A stretch of 16,349 nucleotides of DNA from Clostridia bacterium. GTDB lineage: Bacteria; Bacillota; Clostridia; Christensenellales; UBA1242. Of the stretch, positions 8,503-15,168 are shown piece by piece. The stretch is taken from NCBI GenBank assembly GCA_900766395.1, contig CAAFWB010000063.1, positions 1 through 16,349 of the forward strand, read 5' to 3'. Made by a program: the position numbers and the translations under genes. How positions within the stretch are numbered: the stretch's first letter is position 1; each line of letters starts with the position of its first letter. The notes beneath the pieces are model-generated. The model had not been told where the DNA came from and searched no databases. It worked only from the letters and a program-made list of their open reading frames with translations.

Positions 8503-10267
8503 TTGTTGCTCCTTTTGCGGTTGCAATAACAATTCTTTGAATATTGTTATAATCTTTTATGATATTAATGTTTTTGAAATTGGCACTCAAAAGTTTTTTG
8601 ACTGCATTTGCTTGACCTTCTCCAATTTCCAAAACCAACATTCCGCCGTTTTTTAGGAAGGTTGGGGCATTTTCGGCAATAATTCGATAGAAATCAAGCC
8701 CGTCATCTCCTCCGTCAAGACTGAGATGTGGGTCATAGTTTTTGACCTCAACGTCAAGAAGTTGAATTTCTTTTGTTGCAATATATGGAGGGTTCGACAC
8801 AATAATATCAAACTTTGAATTTTTTTTCAACCCAGAGAACATATTGCTTTCAAAAAAACTAACTTTTGCGCCAAGATTTTTGGCGTTTTTTTCTGCAACT
8901 TTGAGAGCAGAACGAGAAATGTCGCACGCTTCAACTTTGGATTTTGTGTTTTTTGCAAGAGTTATTGCAATCGCACCACTTCCAGTGCAAAGGTCTAACA
9001 CTTTTTTGAAATTGTGAGAATTAATCAATGAAATTGCTTGCTCACACACAAGTTCGGTTTCGGGACGAGGCGACAAAACATTTTTATCAACATAAAATTT
9101 CATGCCATAGAACTCTGTGAATCCAAAAATTTTGGAAAGTGGCATGTGCTTGATTCGAAGAGCGACTGCATCGCGAATTTTTTGAAGTTCGCCGCATGAA
9201 ATTGTTGGTGTGAGTTTCATTTCTGTTCTGTTTTTGCCAAGAACGGTCGCAACGAGCCATTCCGCCTCGCTTGGGTCGTCAATGTCGTGAGAAGCAAGAA
9301 TGTTTTTTGTTTCGCACAAAACAGAAGACAAGGCGATGTTTTCGTCTTTTCCGTCAATGTTCACACGTGTTTTATCTTTTGTCATCGTGTCCAGTTCCTC
9401 CTGTGCTCCAAGACAAACTTCGAGTTCAGTCCTTGTTGGTTTGTTTGTGACAGGGAAGCATAACACTGCTGCCACAATGCGAGAAACAGGAAGTTTCCGA
9501 CTCTCAAAAAGTTTTAGAAACTCATAGCACACGCTTGTTGCAATCGCAAACATTCCAATGTTAAACAAAATCAACAAAAAGAAGTTTGCTTCAAGTCCAA
9601 TCAATGATACCACAAAAAAGTGTATTGCGAAACAAAAAACAACAAAGCATAAAAAATTTGTTGAGAGATTTTGCGATGAAGTTGCGGTTGATTTTGTTGT
9701 TGCATTCTTTGTTGCGTCAGTGTTTTCAAGATTTTTGCAAGCGTTGATTGCGCCGTTAAAACGATAGTAGGCACGAAATGACGGAATGATTTTGAGCATA
9801 ATCACAAATAAATAGAAAATTGCAACTTTCAGTGCACCAAGAATTGCATTTTTTGCGACAGCACTCACACCCACAATTTCACGCACAATGAGGCTTGGCA
9901 CAATATTAAACGCAAATATTCCAGCAAAAGCGACCAAAACCGTGAATAAAAACCAGAATATTGCCGCCGATGAAACACCAAGTTTTTTTGAAACTTTTTC
10001 TTCTGCTGGGAGTTTTTGATTTTCAATTTCGCCAAATCTTGCACTTTCTGACAAAAAATAAAAATACTCATACATTCCATAAAAAAATATCAGAATTCCG
10101 CGAAGGAATGGAATCCATAAAAGATTGCTCAAACTTTTCTTTGTTTTTGAAGAGTTGAGTTTTATCTCGCCTGACGAATTTACGAAAGACAAAACCCGAT
10201 TGTTTTCGCGAGTTAAACCAATGCCCGAGAGAGCGGGATATGCTAGTGTTAATTTCTGTTTTTTCAT
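8465..10267 (-). CDS. prmC: DUF1385-like membrane domain fused to PrmC methyltransferase
   Basis: One 600-residue ORF joins two proteins. Residues 1-295 resemble DUF1385 membrane proteins: IPFLRGI at 52-58, hydrophobic segments near 101-125, 140-162, 204-224 and 227-248, then YEFLKL (248-253) and a TELEVCLGAQ segment (280-289) typical of that family's end. The family's N-terminal glycine-rich motif and its GAEHK motif are degraded (GAIN at 172-175). Residues about 312-584 are PrmC, the S-adenosylmethionine-dependent enzyme that methylates the GGQ glutamine of release factors: SPRPETE at 399-405, SAM motif DLCTGSGAIA at 425-434, catalytic NPPY at 492-495. All key PrmC residues are present. The upstream ATG at 10267 has no Shine-Dalgarno sequence and an in-frame stop two codons before, so it is the first possible ATG. 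An internal ATG at residue 295 has a strong AGGAGG and could yield free PrmC. Confidence 0.88.
   Translation of the reverse strand: MKKQKLTLAYPALSGIGLTRENNRVLSFVNSSGEIKLNSSKTKKSLSNLLWIPFLRGILIFFYGMYEYFYFLSESARFGEIENQKLPAEEKVSKKLGVSSAAIFWFLFTVLVAFAGIFAFNIVPSLIVREIVGVSAVAKNAILGALKVAIFYLFVIMLKIIPSFRAYYRFNGAINACKNLENTDATKNATTKSTATSSQNLSTNFLCFVVFCFAIHFFVVSLIGLEANFFLLILFNIGMFAIATSVCYEFLKLFESRKLPVSRIVAAVLCFPVTNKPTRTELEVCLGAQEELDTMTKDKTRVNIDGKDENIALSSVLCETKNILASHDIDDPSEAEWLVATVLGKNRTEMKLTPTISCGELQKIRDAVALRIKHMPLSKIFGFTEFYGMKFYVDKNVLSPRPETELVCEQAISLINSHNFKKVLDLCTGSGAIAITLAKNTKSKVEACDISRSALKVAEKNAKNLGAKVSFFESNMFSGLKKNSKFDIIVSNPPYIATKEIQLLDVEVKNYDPHLSLDGGDDGLDFYRIIAENAPTFLKNGGMLVLEIGEGQANAVKKLLSANFKNINIIKDYNNIQRIVIATAKGATNAGKNQKDKTKI
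9383..9402 (-). promoter_or_regulatory. Internal ribosome-binding site and ATG inside the prmC fusion
   Basis: On the minus strand a perfect AGGAGG (9397-9402) lies 11 bases before an in-frame ATG (9383-9385, residue Met295), precisely at the junction between the DUF1385-like and PrmC parts. Initiation here would give a 306-residue PrmC of ordinary family length. The spacing is slightly long but workable. The AGGAGG also encodes Glu-Glu in the fusion, so chance is possible. Confidence 0.45.
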
Positions 10268-10322
10268 ATATTAATTGTTTCAAAAAAGACATTTTCTAAA
10301 CATGAAATTTGTGGGTGTTTGC

Positions 10323-10352
10323 TTGTCAAAAACAAATGGCCAATCATATATT
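10323..10352 (+). promoter_or_regulatory. Likely murC promoter implying a leaderless mRNA
   Basis: TTGTCA (10323-10328), 18 bases, then TATATT (10347-10352). Transcription would start near 10358-10360, at the first murC ATG itself. Neither murC ATG has a Shine-Dalgarno sequence, which agrees with leaderless initiation. On the opposite strand the same bases read TTGACA, so the divergent prmC gene could share this -35 region, though I see no convincing minus-strand -10. Confidence 0.5.
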
Positions 10353-10357
10353 GCAAT

Positions 10358-11692
10358 ATGGATATGAAACATAAAATTTTTTTTGTTGGAATTGGCGGAA
10401 TAAGCATGAGTGGGCTTGCACTATATTTACATAAAAACGGATATGACGTGAGCGGGTCAGACATCACTGAAAACGAACAAACAAAGATGCTGAAAAGTCA
10501 TGGAATAAATGTGTTTTTAGGACATAAAAAAACCAATATTTTGGGCGCCGAACTCATTGTGTTCAATAGTGCGATAAATAAACATAATCCCGAACTTGTT
10601 CACGCAAAAGAGTTGGGGCTGACAATCATTTCTCGAAGTGAACTTTTGAAATTGGTTTCTCGCGAACATGAACACGTGATTGGAATTTCTGGAACGCATG
10701 GAAAAACAACAACAACTGCAATGATTGGCGAGATATTTTGTCTTGCGGGGCACAAACCCACAATTCATATCGGAGGTGTAAGCAAAAATCTTGGAACAAG
10801 TTTTTTGGTTGGCGAAAAGCAATATTTCATCACAGAAGCGTGCGAATATAAAGACAACTTTTTGACTCTTTCGCCTGAGGTTGGGGTTGTGCTGAACATT
10901 GATGATGACCACTTGGACTATTTCAAAACAAAGTCAAACATCAGACATAGTTTTGATAAATTTGTGTCACAAAGCAGTTTTTCTGTTGTTTTTGAAGGGT
11001 TTTTGCCAAAATTTGCGCAAAAATCCGAAAATGTTTTTGAAATTGGAAAACAATCTCAATATTGTTGGGCTGAAAATGTTGAACTTGAAGCGGACAACAA
11101 ATACACTTTTGACGCAATCTTTTGCGGAGAGTTTGTTGGTAGAATACATCTGGGAGTTTATCATAAACATAATGTCACAAATGCACTTTTTGCGGTGGCA
11201 GTGGCAAAATACTATGGCGTGCCAAACAAAATTGTTGTTAGGGCGCTTGAGAATTTTGCGGGTGTGAAACGAAGATTTGAAGAAGTTGGACGAAAGCAAG
11301 GCGTTGAAGTTGTGATTGATTATGCTCATCATCCAAAAGAAATTTCGTCAACTCTCGTTGGTGCAAAAAAAATAACCAAAGGAAAATTGTTTGTTGTTTT
11401 TCAACCCCACACATATTCAAGAACAAAGAAACTATTTGAAGAATTTGTTCCATGTTTTGACCTAGCAGACAAATTGTATTTGTTCAAGACCTATCCCGCT
11501 CGGGAAAAATATGACAAAGATTATAATGCGAGGACGCTGGCAAAAGAGATTTCAAAACATAAAAAATGCTTATATTTTTCAAGTTTTGAAAAAATGAAAA
11601 AATCAATTCAAAAAGAAATGGTGGAAGGAGATACACTTTTGGTGCTTGGAGCGGGAGATGTTGACCATTTTGCAAAATATTTTATTGAATAA
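10358..11692 (+). CDS. murC: UDP-N-acetylmuramate--L-alanine ligase
   Basis: MurC adds L-alanine to UDP-MurNAc using ATP, the first step of peptidoglycan stem-peptide synthesis in the cytoplasm. The 444-residue product shows the family's order: FVGIGGISMSGLA at residues 9-21 (UDP-binding fold), ATP-binding P-loop GTHGKTTTT at 112-120, the EACEYKDNF segment and NIDDDHLDYF of the central domain, HNVTNALFAVAVA, and the C-terminal DYAHHPKEI and HTYSRTKKLF motifs. All are intact. ATG at 10358 (MDMKHK) is taken because it coincides with the predicted transcription start; ATG at 10364 is an equal alternative, and a TTG at 10319 would place the promoter inside the gene. It is divergent from prmC, an unusual neighbour, and its stop is followed directly by repeat module A. 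Confidence 0.95.
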   Translation: MDMKHKIFFVGIGGISMSGLALYLHKNGYDVSGSDITENEQTKMLKSHGINVFLGHKKTNILGAELIVFNSAINKHNPELVHAKELGLTIISRSELLKLVSREHEHVIGISGTHGKTTTTAMIGEIFCLAGHKPTIHIGGVSKNLGTSFLVGEKQYFITEACEYKDNFLTLSPEVGVVLNIDDDHLDYFKTKSNIRHSFDKFVSQSSFSVVFEGFLPKFAQKSENVFEIGKQSQYCWAENVELEADNKYTFDAIFCGEFVGRIHLGVYHKHNVTNALFAVAVAKYYGVPNKIVVRALENFAGVKRRFEEVGRKQGVEVVIDYAHHPKEISSTLVGAKKITKGKLFVVFQPHTYSRTKKLFEEFVPCFDLADKLYLFKTYPAREKYDKDYNARTLAKEISKHKKCLYFSSFEKMKKSIQKEMVEGDTLLVLGAGDVDHFAKYFIE

Positions 11693-11697
11693 AAAAG

Positions 11698-11870
11698 GTG
11701 TTCTTTTTCGAGATGCGAAAAAGAACCAAAAAGCGTGGAGGGTTGCGATTCCCTCCACACCACCCGAAACGCCCCTTGGCGGAGTGGGGCATGGGGTCGA
11801 CTCGGACTACGATAAAAAAGAGTTTTGCTCAAATTGGGAGCAAAACTTTTTCTTTTTATTCTTGTCCTCG
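11698..11870 (+). repeat. Structured repeat module A, copy 1
   Basis: Begins six bases after the murC stop. In order: hairpin 11700-11710/11716-11726; hairpin GTGGAGGG/CCCTCCAC 11735-11742/11751-11758; a conserved core 11776-11811 holding TTGGCGGAG and a GCCCC/GGGGC stem (11771-11775/11786-11790); and a long stem closed by GGAC/GTCC (11804-11807/11864-11867) with apical arm 11821-11830/11838-11847. Copy 2 at 13784-13949 keeps every one of these helices. The core differs at 4 of 36 positions, and the last 24 bases (11847-11870) are identical. Short ORFs on both strands here are not credible genes. Confidence 0.85.
11821..11860 (+). terminator. Intrinsic terminator within module A copy 1 (murC)
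   Basis: Ten-base-pair stem AGTTTTGCTC/GAGCAAAACT with a seven-base loop, followed by TTTTCTTTTTATT. An outer A-run (11812-11820) can pair with the second T-run, so it could also act in reverse. It is the likely end of the murC transcript. Confidence 0.7.
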
Positions 11871-11874
11871 TGAA

Positions 11875-12004
11875 GCATAAACACAAAACAATGTCAAGTG
11901 CAAGTGAATTTGAGAACGATATTCTCAAACACTTGACATCATTTTGTTGCTTATGCAGGTTGGCTAATAAGAAGAGTTAAGGCAAAGAATGCCTCAACTC
12001 TTGG
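11875..12004 (+). repeat. Structured repeat module B, copy 1
   Basis: A long imperfect stem joins GCATAA (11875-11880), ACAAAA (11883-11888) and ATGTCAAGTG (11891-11900) to their complements at 11930-11956, topped by an inner hairpin 11909-11916/11922-11929. A second hairpin, 11972-11984/11990-12002, has 12 pairs and one mismatch and is not followed by a T-run. Copy 2 is at 14010-14141. The blocks 11951-11987 and 11990-12004 are identical in both copies. Module A and B are separated by 4 bases here and about 60 in copy 2. Confidence 0.85.
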
Positions 12005-12203
12005 TTAAATTTGGGAAATAAAGATAATAGTAATAAAGCAAAAAAGTGTTAAACGATTTTAATATATTCTATTTTGTCTATGAGATTTTTTTAGTAAGCA
12101 AATTGTCTTAACGCTTGAATTTTGAGAGTTAAAGATAAGAGGAGTAAAACCTTTTTATTGTTTTATCTTGATTTTTATTTTATAAAAGTGTTAAACTATT
12201 TAT
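12005..12203. other. AT-rich upstream region of the lipoprotein gene
   Basis: No gene seen. The 13-mer AAAAGTGTTAAAC occurs at 12042-12054 and again at 12184-12196, the latter overlapping the predicted -10 region just before the lipoprotein ATG. AAGATAA and TTATCTT near 12132 and 12163 can pair around a purine-rich AAGAGGAG. These could be regulatory, but I can assign no regulator. Confidence 0.4.
12168..12197 (+). promoter_or_regulatory. Possible lipoprotein promoter, leaderless
   Basis: TTGATT (12168-12173), 18 bases, then TAAACT (12192-12197). The start would fall about at 12204, the A of the ATG. There is no Shine-Dalgarno sequence before the ATG. The -10 match is only four of six, so this is tentative. 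Confidence 0.35.
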
Positions 12204-13781
12204 ATGAAAACAAAAGTTAAAACAAAAAGTCAAAAAACAAAAATATTTGCACTCTTGCTTGTTTTGCTACTCAGTGTTTGTTGCGTGCTTTTTGCAGGCT
12301 GTGCGATTGTTGATCCTGACGATTGGGACGAGAACGAGGGTGGCTCAGGCGGAACTGGCGGTTCTGGCGGAAGCGGAGGCTCAGGTGGCTCTGGCGGGTC
12401 AGGCAATCAATCAGCTCAATTTGTTCCAAACAAATTCAAACTTGGATATCGTGGGACAGGCACTGATGAAGAAGCAAAAAATAATATTGCGGACCTTTCA
12501 AAAGAACTTGTTGAAGATTTTGCATCGACTTATGGTGCAGGCAAAGGTTTTGGCGAAAATCAAAATGTTTATTATTATGACTCAATAAGATATCAAGCAG
12601 AAGATGCAACAGTATCTTATGCTGGGACCAACATTGAAATGGTTATGCCAAATACTAATAAAAAATGGTCTTGGTCTTTTAACAACGAAGAAAATTTACC
12701 AATATTCAAAGGCGCTGCCGGAATGGTTAAAACGAACTATACTGGCGCTGGCGGTGCATCAGCGACATACAACGAGTCAAATGCGGCAAAATATCAAAAT
12801 TTCTACTCAAAACTATATTCACAATCAATGGAAGTTGTTTTGTATGAAATTTTGCTTGGAAGAACTGATTATCAAAACATGATTGTTGTTGGCAATGCGT
12901 TTGACTCTGAGGGCTATCCACAAATTTCATATCGTGGGAAAAGTGTTGCCATCACTGATGGAAAACCAAACTTTGATGCAATTTTAAGCGACTTGCAAGC
13001 CGAATACTTTGACAAAACAACATATTTTGGTTTTTCTCTTGACGATGCAAAGAAAATTAAGGACTACATTATCAATTATGTTATTGGTTCAAAAGCACTT
13101 TCTGACAAAGACGGAAATGACCAACTGAACAGCAACAGAAACTATCGTGCCTATGTTGAACAACTTGTTGACGGAAAAATCAATTCAGAGACAAAGTATT
13201 ATTGGTATTCAAGAACGGGTTTCAAAGACGGAAGACTTGCAATAAGTTCGACCGGAGATTATTTTCAACTTGTCCCAAAGGCGGAATATCAATCACTTGT
13301 TTTGATGGCGGAAGAAAAAGATGAATTTTCTTTTTGTTGGATTGCATTCCAAAGTGCAAGAGACCTCAAAATCAACATGTATTATCGTTACTTTGATGGA
13401 CAAACCATCAAAACAACCACACCAAAAACCATTGAGGTTAAGGGTGGGGCATATGATATGATTGACAATGATTCAAGTGATATGGATTTTGGCGTTGACA
13501 ATGGATACTTTGCGATTGATGTTTTTGATAATAATGATTTTGTTGCTGCACCAACAGCGAGGTCAAACAATTCTGCAACAAGTATATATAATCCAATTGC
13601 TTCAAAAAACGGATTTGGTTGCGTGTCGGTCTTTAATGAAAACAATGTGAACACATCATTCCTTGAAATTGTGCTTGATGTTGAAAAGAATGCAAATGAC
13701 CCAGTTGGGACCGACTATTCATTCCAAGTTGCATTGTTTAGTTTGATATTCAAATCTGACCTTGATGCATTAGGAATTTGA
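12204..13781 (+). CDS. Putative lipoprotein with Gly-Ser linker, function unknown
   Basis: A 525-residue exported lipoprotein. Residues 1-13 are basic, 14-31 hydrophobic, and LFAGC at 29-33 is a good lipobox, so Cys33 should be lipidated and the protein tethered to the outer face of the cytoplasmic membrane. Residues 46-68 form a flexible GGS-repeat spacer after an acidic stretch (DPDDWDENE, 37-45). The remaining about 455 residues are a soluble, aromatic- and Asn/Asp-rich domain I do not recognise; no catalytic motif stands out. The only ATG with a complete signal peptide is at 12204, and it lacks a Shine-Dalgarno sequence. The gene is isolated on its strand and bracketed by two direct copies of the A-B repeat, which could let it be deleted or duplicated by recombination. 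Confidence 0.8.
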   Translation: MKTKVKTKSQKTKIFALLLVLLLSVCCVLFAGCAIVDPDDWDENEGGSGGTGGSGGSGGSGGSGGSGNQSAQFVPNKFKLGYRGTGTDEEAKNNIADLSKELVEDFASTYGAGKGFGENQNVYYYDSIRYQAEDATVSYAGTNIEMVMPNTNKKWSWSFNNEENLPIFKGAAGMVKTNYTGAGGASATYNESNAAKYQNFYSKLYSQSMEVVLYEILLGRTDYQNMIVVGNAFDSEGYPQISYRGKSVAITDGKPNFDAILSDLQAEYFDKTTYFGFSLDDAKKIKDYIINYVIGSKALSDKDGNDQLNSNRNYRAYVEQLVDGKINSETKYYWYSRTGFKDGRLAISSTGDYFQLVPKAEYQSLVLMAEEKDEFSFCWIAFQSARDLKINMYYRYFDGQTIKTTTPKTIEVKGGAYDMIDNDSSDMDFGVDNGYFAIDVFDNNDFVAAPTARSNNSATSIYNPIASKNGFGCVSVFNENNVNTSFLEIVLDVEKNANDPVGTDYSFQVALFSLIFKSDLDALGI

Positions 13782-13783
13782 TA

Positions 13784-13949
13784 TTCTTTTTTGGAGTCAA
13801 AAAAGAACGAAAAAACCTTTGGGGCGACGCAAGCCCCAAACCCCGAGGCGCCCTTGGCGGAGCGGGGCAAGGGGTCAACTCGGACTGCGAATAAAAAGAG
13901 GATTTGTCAAATTTAGGACAAATCCTTTTTCTTTTTATTCTTGTCCTCG
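13784..13949 (+). repeat. Structured repeat module A, copy 2
   Basis: Begins two bases after the lipoprotein stop. It has the same helix order as copy 1: hairpin 13784-13793/13798-13807; TTTGGGGC/GCCCCAAA 13818-13825/13833-13840; conserved core 13854-13889 with TTGGCGGAG; GGAC/GTCC closing pair (13882-13885/13943-13946); outer stem 13890-13898/13931-13939; and apical arm 13900-13908/13917-13925. The second hairpin and the apical arm have different sequences from copy 1 but pair just as well, that is, with compensatory changes. Confidence 0.85.
13900..13939 (+). terminator. Intrinsic terminator within module A copy 2 (lipoprotein gene)
   Basis: Nine-base-pair stem GGATTTGTC/GACAAATCC with an eight-base loop, followed by TTTTTCTTTTTATT. 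The A-run before the stem gives a U-tract in the reverse direction too, fitting its place between convergent genes. Confidence 0.7.
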
Positions 13950-14009
13950 CGTAATTTCGCCCAGCCGACCAGCAACGCCTCGACCATTGTGGAGAAATCT
14001 CGTTTATTT
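13950..14009. other. Extra segment between modules A and B in copy 2
   Basis: About 60 bases absent from copy 1, more GC-rich than the surroundings at its start (CGCCCAGCCGACC) and AT-rich at its end. No ORF or clear fold. It shows that A and B are separable modules, either because this piece was inserted here or was lost from copy 1. Confidence 0.5.
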
Positions 14010-14141
14010 GCATAAACACAAAACCAATGTCAAGTGTGAAATGAATTCAAGTGCGTTGCACTTGAACACTTGACATTGTTTTGTTGTTTATGCAGGTTGG
14101 CTAATAAGAAGAGTTAAGGCAAAGTCTGCCTCAACTCTTGG
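14010..14141 (+). repeat. Structured repeat module B, copy 2
   Basis: A long stem of 26 pairs with two single-base bulges: GCATAAAC (14010-14017), ACAAAA (14018-14023) and CAATGTCAAGTG (14025-14036) pair with 14067-14093. The inner hairpin TTCAAGTGC/GCACTTGAA (14046-14054/14058-14066) is unrelated in sequence to that of copy 1 but occupies the same place. The 3' hairpin 14109-14121/14127-14139 has arms identical to copy 1 and differs only in its loop. The following 14142-14330 holds no gene or repeat that I can see. Confidence 0.85.
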
Positions 14142-14330
14142 AGAATTTATTGGACGAGGCAAATAAAATATAAGTGCCTATAATTCAAATTGTTTTTGCA
14201 TATAAACCTATTTCAAAGGTTTGATAGAAGAAAAACGGTTTGTGTTTTGTGAAAGGGGTGCAAAGGGGGTTTCCCATAAAGCGGTTTTGCAATTTTATTT
14301 GAAACAATATTTTTTGTTTGCGAAGAGAAT

Positions 14331-14356
14331 AAAAAAGATGTCTTTCGACATCTTTT
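14331..14356 (-). terminator. rpmE intrinsic terminator
   Basis: Ten-base-pair stem 14333-14342/14347-14356 with loop GAAA on the minus strand, followed by a U-run (the A-run at 14331-14336 on plus). It starts four bases past the rpmE stop. Confidence 0.85.
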
Positions 14357-14360
14357 GTTT

Positions 14361-14564
14361 TTACATATTGTGTTTTGCTTTGAATTTTTCAATTCTTCCT
14401 GTTGTGTCAACAACTTTTTGTTTGCCTGAGAAAAATGGATGGCATTTGTCACAAATGTCAATTTTCATAACTTTATCTTTGTATGTTGATTTTGTTGTGA
14501 ATGTGTTTCCGCAAGCGCAAACAACTTCTGTCTCATGGTAGTTTGGATGAATTTCTTGTTTCAT
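14361..14564 (-). CDS. rpmE: 50S ribosomal protein L31, zinc-binding type
   Basis: L31 is a small protein at the bridge between the ribosomal subunits. The 67-residue product begins [11 protein letters not shown] and has the zinc-ribbon cysteines C16, C18, C38 and C41 (CxC...CxxC, with the family's CHPF after the last), so it is the zinc-containing form rather than the cysteine-free paralogue used in zinc starvation. The start is fixed by GAGGTGA just upstream. It has its own promoter and terminator. In many Clostridia rpmE sits directly upstream of DUF1385, prmC and prfA; here the same strand order is kept but murC and the repeat-lipoprotein block, read the other way, lie between. Confidence 0.96.
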   Translation of the reverse strand: MKQEIHPNYHETEVVCACGNTFTTKSTYKDKVMKIDICDKCHPFFSGKQKVVDTTGRIEKFKAKHNM

Positions 14565-14594
14565 GTCTCACCTCGCTAATTATTTTGCTCGTTT

Positions 14595-14623
14595 ATGTTA
14601 GCACACAAAAGCAGAATAGTCAA
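14595..14623 (-). promoter_or_regulatory. rpmE promoter
   Basis: Minus-strand TTGACT (14618-14623), 17 bases, TAACAT (14595-14600). The predicted start near 14588 gives a leader of about 24 nt that contains the GAGGTGA ribosome-binding site. Confidence 0.6.
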
Positions 14624-14692
14624 CATTTTATTAAATTTAATTGAATATTTTTTGTTTTGGGGTTTAATTTTGCTTAAATGGCTTAAATTTGT

Positions 14693-14722
14693 TTGCCAAA
14701 TGCGTTTATTTTGTTTTAAAAT
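14693..14722 (+). promoter_or_regulatory. spoVG promoter
   Basis: TTGCCA (14693-14698), 18 bases, TAAAAT (14717-14722), five of six to the -10 consensus. The predicted start near 14729 leaves a leader of about 27 nt with GGAAGG. In Bacillus spoVG is transcribed by sigma-H; this site looks like the vegetative type instead. Confidence 0.5.
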
Positions 14723-14755
14723 AAAAACAGCTTGAAAAAAGGAAGGTATTTCAAC

Positions 14756-15025
14756 TTGAAAATTTCAGACGTAAGAATCAGAATCGTAAAAAAAGATGAC
14801 AACAAACTTAAAGCAGTTGCATCAATCACAATTGATGAATGCTTTGTTGTTCACGACATCAAGGTTATTGAAGGCAGAGAGGGATTGTTTATTTCAATGC
14901 CATCAAGAAAAACACCAGACGGAGAATACAAAGACATTGTTCACCCAATCAACACAGAAACACGTGAACAAATCCGCGATGCAATTCTTGCTGCATACGA
15001 AAAAGCAGACAAAGAAGAAGAATAG
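14756..15025 (+). CDS. spoVG: SpoVG family regulator
   Basis: SpoVG is a small nucleic-acid-binding regulator that affects septation, sporulation and, in pathogens, surface and virulence genes. The 89-residue product shows the family signature: ISDVRIR at 3-9, AVASITID at 20-27, [11 protein letters not shown] at 30-40, GLFISMPS at 43-50, [14 protein letters not shown] at 53-66. I place the start at TTG 14756, giving MKISDVR as in homologues, with GGAAGG at 14741-14746 nine bases upstream. A TTG at 14732 would add eight residues and swallow that ribosome-binding site. The gene is monocistronic between its own promoter and terminator. It is also present in non-sporulating species, so it does not prove sporulation. 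Confidence 0.95.
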   Translation: MKISDVRIRIVKKDDNKLKAVASITIDECFVVHDIKVIEGREGLFISMPSRKTPDGEYKDIVHPINTETREQIRDAILAAYEKADKEEE

Positions 15026-15067
15026 TCTTTTTGTTGCGACTTAATATATTGGACATTTTAACAACTT

Positions 15068-15108
15068 AAAAGAGCGTTAAAGTTTTTTATACGCTCTTTT
15101 ATTTTTTT
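15068..15108 (+). terminator. spoVG intrinsic terminator
   Basis: AAAAGAGCG (15068-15076) pairs with CGCTCTTTT (15092-15100), ten pairs when T15077-A15091 is included, followed by ATTTTTTTT. Clear Rho-independent terminator 42 bases past the stop. Confidence 0.9.
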
Positions 15109-15123
15109 TGAAAAAAAGATTGC

Positions 15124-15152
15124 TTTACAATTTTTGTGAGGTGTTATATAAT
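15124..15152 (+). promoter_or_regulatory. Strong promoter of the last gene
   Basis: TTTACA (15124-15129), 17 bases, TATAAT (15147-15152). Eleven of twelve bases match consensus. The start near 15159 leaves only about ten nt before the ATG, just enough for the AAAGGA ribosome-binding site. Confidence 0.75.
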
Positions 15153-15168
15153 TACTCAAAGGAACAAA

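Noticed and set aside
11608..11928. Short ORFs on both strands over module A copy 1
   Set aside because: They are translations of hairpins and low-complexity runs, lack ribosome-binding sites, and the matching frames in copy 2 (13750-14073) resemble them only because the DNA is repeated.
11875..12004. Integron attC site or group II intron domain
   Set aside because: The long stem lacks attC R-box/L-box signatures with an integrase, and there is no domain V or intron-encoded protein.
12340..12410. Minisatellite or CRISPR-like array
   Set aside because: It is the GGS linker of the lipoprotein with varied codons, not DNA-level repeats separated by spacers.
14221..14541. ORF antisense to rpmE
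   Set aside because: It is a shadow of rpmE and its terminator, with no ribosome-binding site and no family resemblance.
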